From NCBI GenBank assembly GCA_016617855.1, contig JAECUM010009857.1, positions 1-64,000 on the forward strand: a DNA stretch of 64,000 nucleotides. Reading direction: 5' to 3'. The translations under genes were made by a program, and so were the position numbers. The DNA comes from Megalonaias nervosa (Eukaryota; Mollusca; Bivalvia; Unionida; Unionidae). Below are positions 53,101-59,100 of the stretch, one piece after another. The notes under the pieces are model-generated. The model saw nothing but the letters and a program-made list of their open reading frames with translations, did no database searches and was not told the DNA's origin. The first letter of the stretch is position 1. Every line of letters starts with the position of its first letter.

Positions 53101-56100
53101 GGTTCAAAGTTTACAAAAAAAATCACTTGCAATATTGTGAGATGATTAATAAATGCAGATGAAATACTATCCAAAGTTTAAAAAAATTAGTAACAGATTA
53201 CATACTGCTTCACTACAATTGATTTATAACATGAAATGACAATCTCAAAAATTGAACACAGTCAGAAATCAGCAACCATTTCTATACCAGAAGACCCATT
53301 TTTATACACCTGTGTGATGAGGTATCAGATGCAATGATTATTTTTATTAGTAATGGACCTGGATATGACCACTTTTCAAAATTATTTCATGGATCATGTG
53401 TGAATTTTCGTCATTTACGTAATTTCTGGTATTTATGATCATCAAATTATCACATAAATTGACTACAGAAGAAACTTTTTCTACCTTTCCAATTTCCTCT
53501 TTGTAGGAAAATTTACCAAAAGTTAATTGGGGGGTGGGGGTGCAAAGTGAACTTTGCTTTTTGGGCCTGTTTAGGTGAAATGACAGATTCTAAGATGACT
53601 AATTTGCCCCACTAATCCCTAGCACCAACCCTGTAAGTTTTTGGATGTACACTATTAAAATGCTGACAAGCGAGCAACCAAAAAAGGATGTTCCTCCCTT
53701 AATTATAATCTTTTAGCTGGACTAGCTGTTTTAATCATTGACAATACATACTAGTAATGATTGCTACACACATTTTACGGTTTGAATTACTTCAATTCAA
53801 CACTGCCTGAGCTTTGTTTGCCAAGATAAACTCAAAGTCATTTGGTCTAGCATGAAACACTCAATGACTTTTTTGACTACGTAACTTCTAACGAACCAAA
53901 CCATACTTTTTTTTAAAATCACAACATATTTTATGCTTTTTTCATTGTATAGGAAATGCAGTTTTAATAGTGAAGAGTATTCTAGCTTGTTCACTTGTGT
54001 CTACTTGGTAAATAGGCTGCAAAGATCCCTATCCTTTAAAACAGAACAGAACTTTAATCTGATTTGAAACAAGGAGCTGTATGATCAAAGGGCACATTTA
54101 TTCCATTAACACCTGTAAGTAACAAACAAAATTATTATAAATACATATTATATTAGATAACTAAACAGCTAAATTTGTGTCATATTAAGAACTTATTTTA
54201 AAAAAAGTAATTTTTATGTCAAGAACACAAGAACAACAGCAAGTTTACTACCACTGCTATTTAAGAAGGCAAATTCTTTGCAAAACAAAATTATATAACA
54301 AATTTTGAAAGCACATTCTATGGTAATAAATAATTCTTTATGGTCAAGCATATAAATTCTATGGTTTTATTAGTAATTCTTTATGGTTAAGTACATAAAA
54401 TTCTATGGCTATAAATAACTCTTTATAGTCAAGTATGCAAATTATATTATTATGAATGACTCTTTAAGGTCATGTATGCATATAATGTGGTTATAAAACA
54501 CTCTTTATGGTCAAGTATGTAAACTCCATTGTTATGAAGAATTCTTTAAGGTCAAGTACAAACATATTAAGGTTATACAAATTTCTTTAATGTCAAATAT
54601 GTAATTACTATGGTTATGATTAGTTTTTTAAGGTTATTAATGTAAAGAATGTGCTTATAAATTGTGGTCAAGTAAGTAAATAATATGGTTTATCAGGGTC
54701 AGGTATGTAAAAATACTATATCATTATGAAAAGCTCTTTAAGGTCAAGTGGTAAGAAAGTGTGTGGATTTACCCAGCTAGTCTTGTCATTTCTCGACCTG
54801 CCAAAACAATTCTGCCAATAGCTTCTGCCATCCGGACCAGCATCCGACCACTTTTATAGTAATCCTGTGAAGAAAAGATGAAATACATGTAATGACTGTA
54901 CATGTAACACTCAACTCTCATATCACAATATGTAGTTCAGAAGTTTATTCATCAACTTTGTGCCATATCCATCCTGATTTGCATGTCACAGTGTGTTGTC
55001 TATTGGGGAAGCAAACTTGTAAAATGTAAATTATGTTTCTCTGAGAATACTTACCCAATCGTATTAATGTTGGGATAGGGGCCTACTTTCCCATTTATTT
55101 CATGTAGACATAGGACAAAAACTCTTGCCATTGGATACCCATTACCTCCCCTTGCCACCACCAGGTATCAACAGTTTTTAAGCTGAGCAAAAGCAAACAC
55201 GGATGCTTGCATGATAGGGTGTTGAGAAGGTTTTTAAGTAATGCTCTCTCTTTCAAATACATTCTCCAATCACATTAACATTAGGAGAATAGGAGTAGGG
55301 AATGCTGCACATTGGACCTCTATCTAGGGTATCCTCCTCAGAAAATATGGCTGGATTTGCCAAGAGAATCATAACCCTTTCTCCTAATTGATAAGCAACA
55401 CAGCCTAAGGTCACATGATTGTTATGTCTATTCAGTTAAGAAGATGAGTATCAAAATCTTCTTATGCATAAAATACACTGGTGAATCCAGTGAAGCTAAT
55501 AGGCTGTGCTGACTATTAATTGGGTCTGGTGGTCATCTGGGCCCTTAACAAATTTCCACCTGATCCAAAATTTGTTTGTCTATGCGAAGCTAAATTGAAA
55601 CTAAAAACTTGAAAAGGTTGGCTCTGCATGCCAGCCAACCACTTCTACTATCTCTTGGATCAAAACATGGCATTCAAAGCCGAGGCTCGCAGAGATCACT
55701 CTAATCTCATGAGCTGAAATCATGAGATGACTCTGATCTTGTGATGTTTCAGAGTACGCTAAGCATTACAACTCACCTCAGCCATGAATACAGGGCTTGA
55801 GAGGTGATATCCTGCTTTCTAGCTTTCACTGGAATAAAGAGTTGTTGGCCCATATGATGACTCACCTCCCTGATTTTTCAAACAGTGGTTGAGAGCATGA
55901 ACAGGGTCTTACATGGCTGCAGCTCTCAATTTGTCTCCTCTGGAGAGCAAGCAAATGACATTTCTTTGATTGGATGACAGTCACTTGTTCTTGGCTACAA
56001 GTCCTGGATGTGTCAAGAGGACCACTGAGCCATCTTATCTGAACTGAGGATAGTTTGAATCAACTGATGGCGCATGTAATTCACTAACCTGATGCTAAGG

Positions 56101-59100
56101 CTACCAGAAAGCATGTTTTGTATTATAGTTGTCTCATGGAAGTCTGAGCTAATGGCTCAAACTTACTTGAACTGAGCCATGTTAGCACCCAGGACAGATT
56201 CCATTTTGGAAAATAGGGTGAGGGATTTTGGTAGCTGCAAATCAAAACTGTTAACAAATCTGATTAGAGATGTCAAATTTTAGGAAACTTCTGCTGGGTA
56301 CTCATCAATCCTAACGATCGGTTACCCGGGTATCTGATCAAAGGGAAATTGAATGTGAACCTAAACTGCTTTTGTAGGTTCACACATCCTGACCCCCAAG
56401 AGAGGTATAAGCATGATTATTACTAATGTAAATGGCAAAAAGAGTAATCTGAGCATAAAAAGTGCAATCTATATATTACATACCATAATTTAAAAAAAAA
56501 CTGAATGAAAAATGTACGTTTATTTTTGCTACTTACCTAGATCTGCAGTTAAAATTTTTTGCACAAATCAGCTAACTCCATGTGAATTAGTAGTTTGTAC
56601 AAGGGTATAGACCTAAAAGAAATTGATAAATTATTTATGCAACACTCACTTTAACTAGTCTACTCTAACTTTGAGAATAGTTGTAAGGTTCACAAATGAT
56701 GACTTGTACATTGTCAAATTCTTATTTCAACATTTTAAAGTGCTATAGATTTGCAATTAATGGATGCAACTTGTTTTTAAGTTTAACAAAATCCCTCTCC
56801 TCTAATATTTTTCTGTCATATACATCCATAAGTCACATTGATAAAGCCTGTTTATTACGATATCTGGCACCATTTATTTTCAATTTAGACTGGTCCACTA
56901 CATGTGGGATCAAAATAGTATGAATCTGTGACACATGGTTTTACATTCAAGAAACCCATCTGTTTTCTTGGAGCTGTTTTATGTGCATATTTAGTATAGA
57001 AAAAAGAGAAATTAGATGGAGGTCTAATGATGAACACAGCGGCTCATATTGTTGTTTCCAATTTAATGATTAGTCATATAAGTACTATACAATAATACAA
57101 AAATAAGTTGTAAATAGGTTTAGTATGTCATTTTCCATTGGCCAAGTTGCACTTGCATATTAAGCAGGTGCGATCATGAAAATGTCAAGTGGTACCTTAG
57201 GAAATTGGTCCGGCATTCCTTAAAGGTATGATAGTAAGCCAAACTTTTGACAGGCATACAAAGTCGGATGCCTGAGCCAAGCATTGGTACCAAATTCATT
57301 ATGCTATGCAACATCTAGCTTGAAATATCAGCACTGATTCTTCAATATGTTGCGTGAGAAAGGAGAGAAGTGTCCTCCCTTGTATTATTATATGGTACAT
57401 GTATGACAACTTAAATGTAAGCAAAGACATGAGCCCATATGATGATGATAAAAATGCATACGGCACGAGCCTTGAACTGCAATCTTTATTCTGTGTCTTA
57501 ATCTGAACTTGGAAACTTATTTTTTAAGGGGAAGCTGATTATCCATTTTATTAACATAAATGTGAAAATAGTTCTATGAAACATTTATTTCATAAATCTT
57601 TGAGTCTCTTTCAGTTTAACAAATAACCACCATTGCTTATTCTAAAAGGTTGATATTAAACAATTTCATTTTCATTCACTTAGTCAATGAATAATATATT
57701 CTCTGCCTTAAATCTATTAGCATGCACTGCTTTTGTATGTTGATTGCCCTTCATGTTTCAAAGTCATTCTCCTGTTCTCACCATAAAAGTCAGTCAGCAT
57801 ACATATATATACTGTATCAAGCTGATGAAATAGACAATACATTTTCCTTGATAAAGAATCAGCAGTTGGGAGAAGTAGACTGTTATGCTTTGAAGTTTCA
57901 ACTCGGGGAAAAGAAGGGTGCTGTTCATTATGCCATCTATACACTTGCAAATGTACTGAATTGGAGAAAACAAAAAAAATGCAGCTCGTCTGTGAATTTA
58001 GCATAGGCAAACTTTCAATTGTCCTGACCAATGACTACTGTACCAAGCCAAGATAATGCAGCAAATTACTTTTAAAAAATCTTTCAATGAAGCCATATTT
58101 CTGTCAAGTGATGAGATGTTTGTACAAAAGGTATCTGAATATTTGTACACCAATGGCATGAAAATGTTGCTGGTACTTGACTTTCTGTGAAGAAAGCCTT
58201 GGCATCAACCTGACAGATGATCATTAATCTCTTTTATTACATTAGATTGGGGATGTATCCAGAGAAACAGCATTTTTTTATCATCATCAAAGTCTACCAA
58301 TGCCTTAATCTTATAATTTATTTTCGCTGTAGGGGGTGGAGGGCACTGTGAAGTTGATAACCTCCTACAGATCTCTTTGAGGGCTGCATGAAAGCTAAAT
58401 TCCATCCTTACCATAGCAGGATAAGAGTACAGCTGGTTTGGAGTCAGTTTGCTGTAATCACTTGATTCTGAGCCTTGGTCATGGTCAGCCTGCATTTCTG
58501 GGTATACCATTCTGGGAGGTAAAGGTGACTGGTATTAACTGGTACCAGCATCGTCAAAGGAGGGGGGCTGGAAAATCCCCATTGTAAAAAGAATATGTCA
58601 GTGAAGGTGTGGCAAGATGGCCTAATCAATCACTAAGATCGCCCTAAATTTACAGGCTGGACTAGTCTATGAACCTATTTCTCAGTTTGAGACAGCTGGC
58701 CGGCTGGTCAGCTGGTATAGTTGGATGGTTGGGATGGCTGGTTTGGCTGTTGTGCTGAAGACATGCCCAGTTTTGGATCCAATGTAGTGTGTAAAGGCCC
58801 CATGCATACAGACTTACAGGCTCTAAGGCCATGCTCACTGAGCTGCCTAAAATTGGGGGAACATTCCTCCAGAGTGTCGTAATCCTGTCAGGGACAAGGA
58901 AGGGAAAAGAGGCAAAATTTGCCCTGAAATAAGTAATTGTGTCATCCTCCCCATACCAGATGATGCATCCATTCAATAGTTGATGGATGTAACTCTTCAG
59001 ATAAAGTGTCCTCCATTTTTGTTGATGTCTCCATAGTTTCTTGATGTCATAATTTGGAGGGGGGGGTAGCAACCCTCACAAGAGATGCTGATTTAAGGTA

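Larger units (their letters stand above)
50130..54772 (-). other. ABCD3 intron, 4.6 kb
   Basis: Contains a ~60-bp duplication (50460-50580), a young-looking family A SINE (50585-50835), an array of ~140-bp units (51008-52145), a dispersed repeat (52345-52590), a possible decayed element at 53010-53640 and a minisatellite next to the exon (54310-54748). Confidence 0.75.

Noticed and set aside
53010..53640. Possible decayed DNA transposon with AGGGT...GGGCAAA ends
   Set aside because: The inverted ends match only loosely and no target duplication was found.
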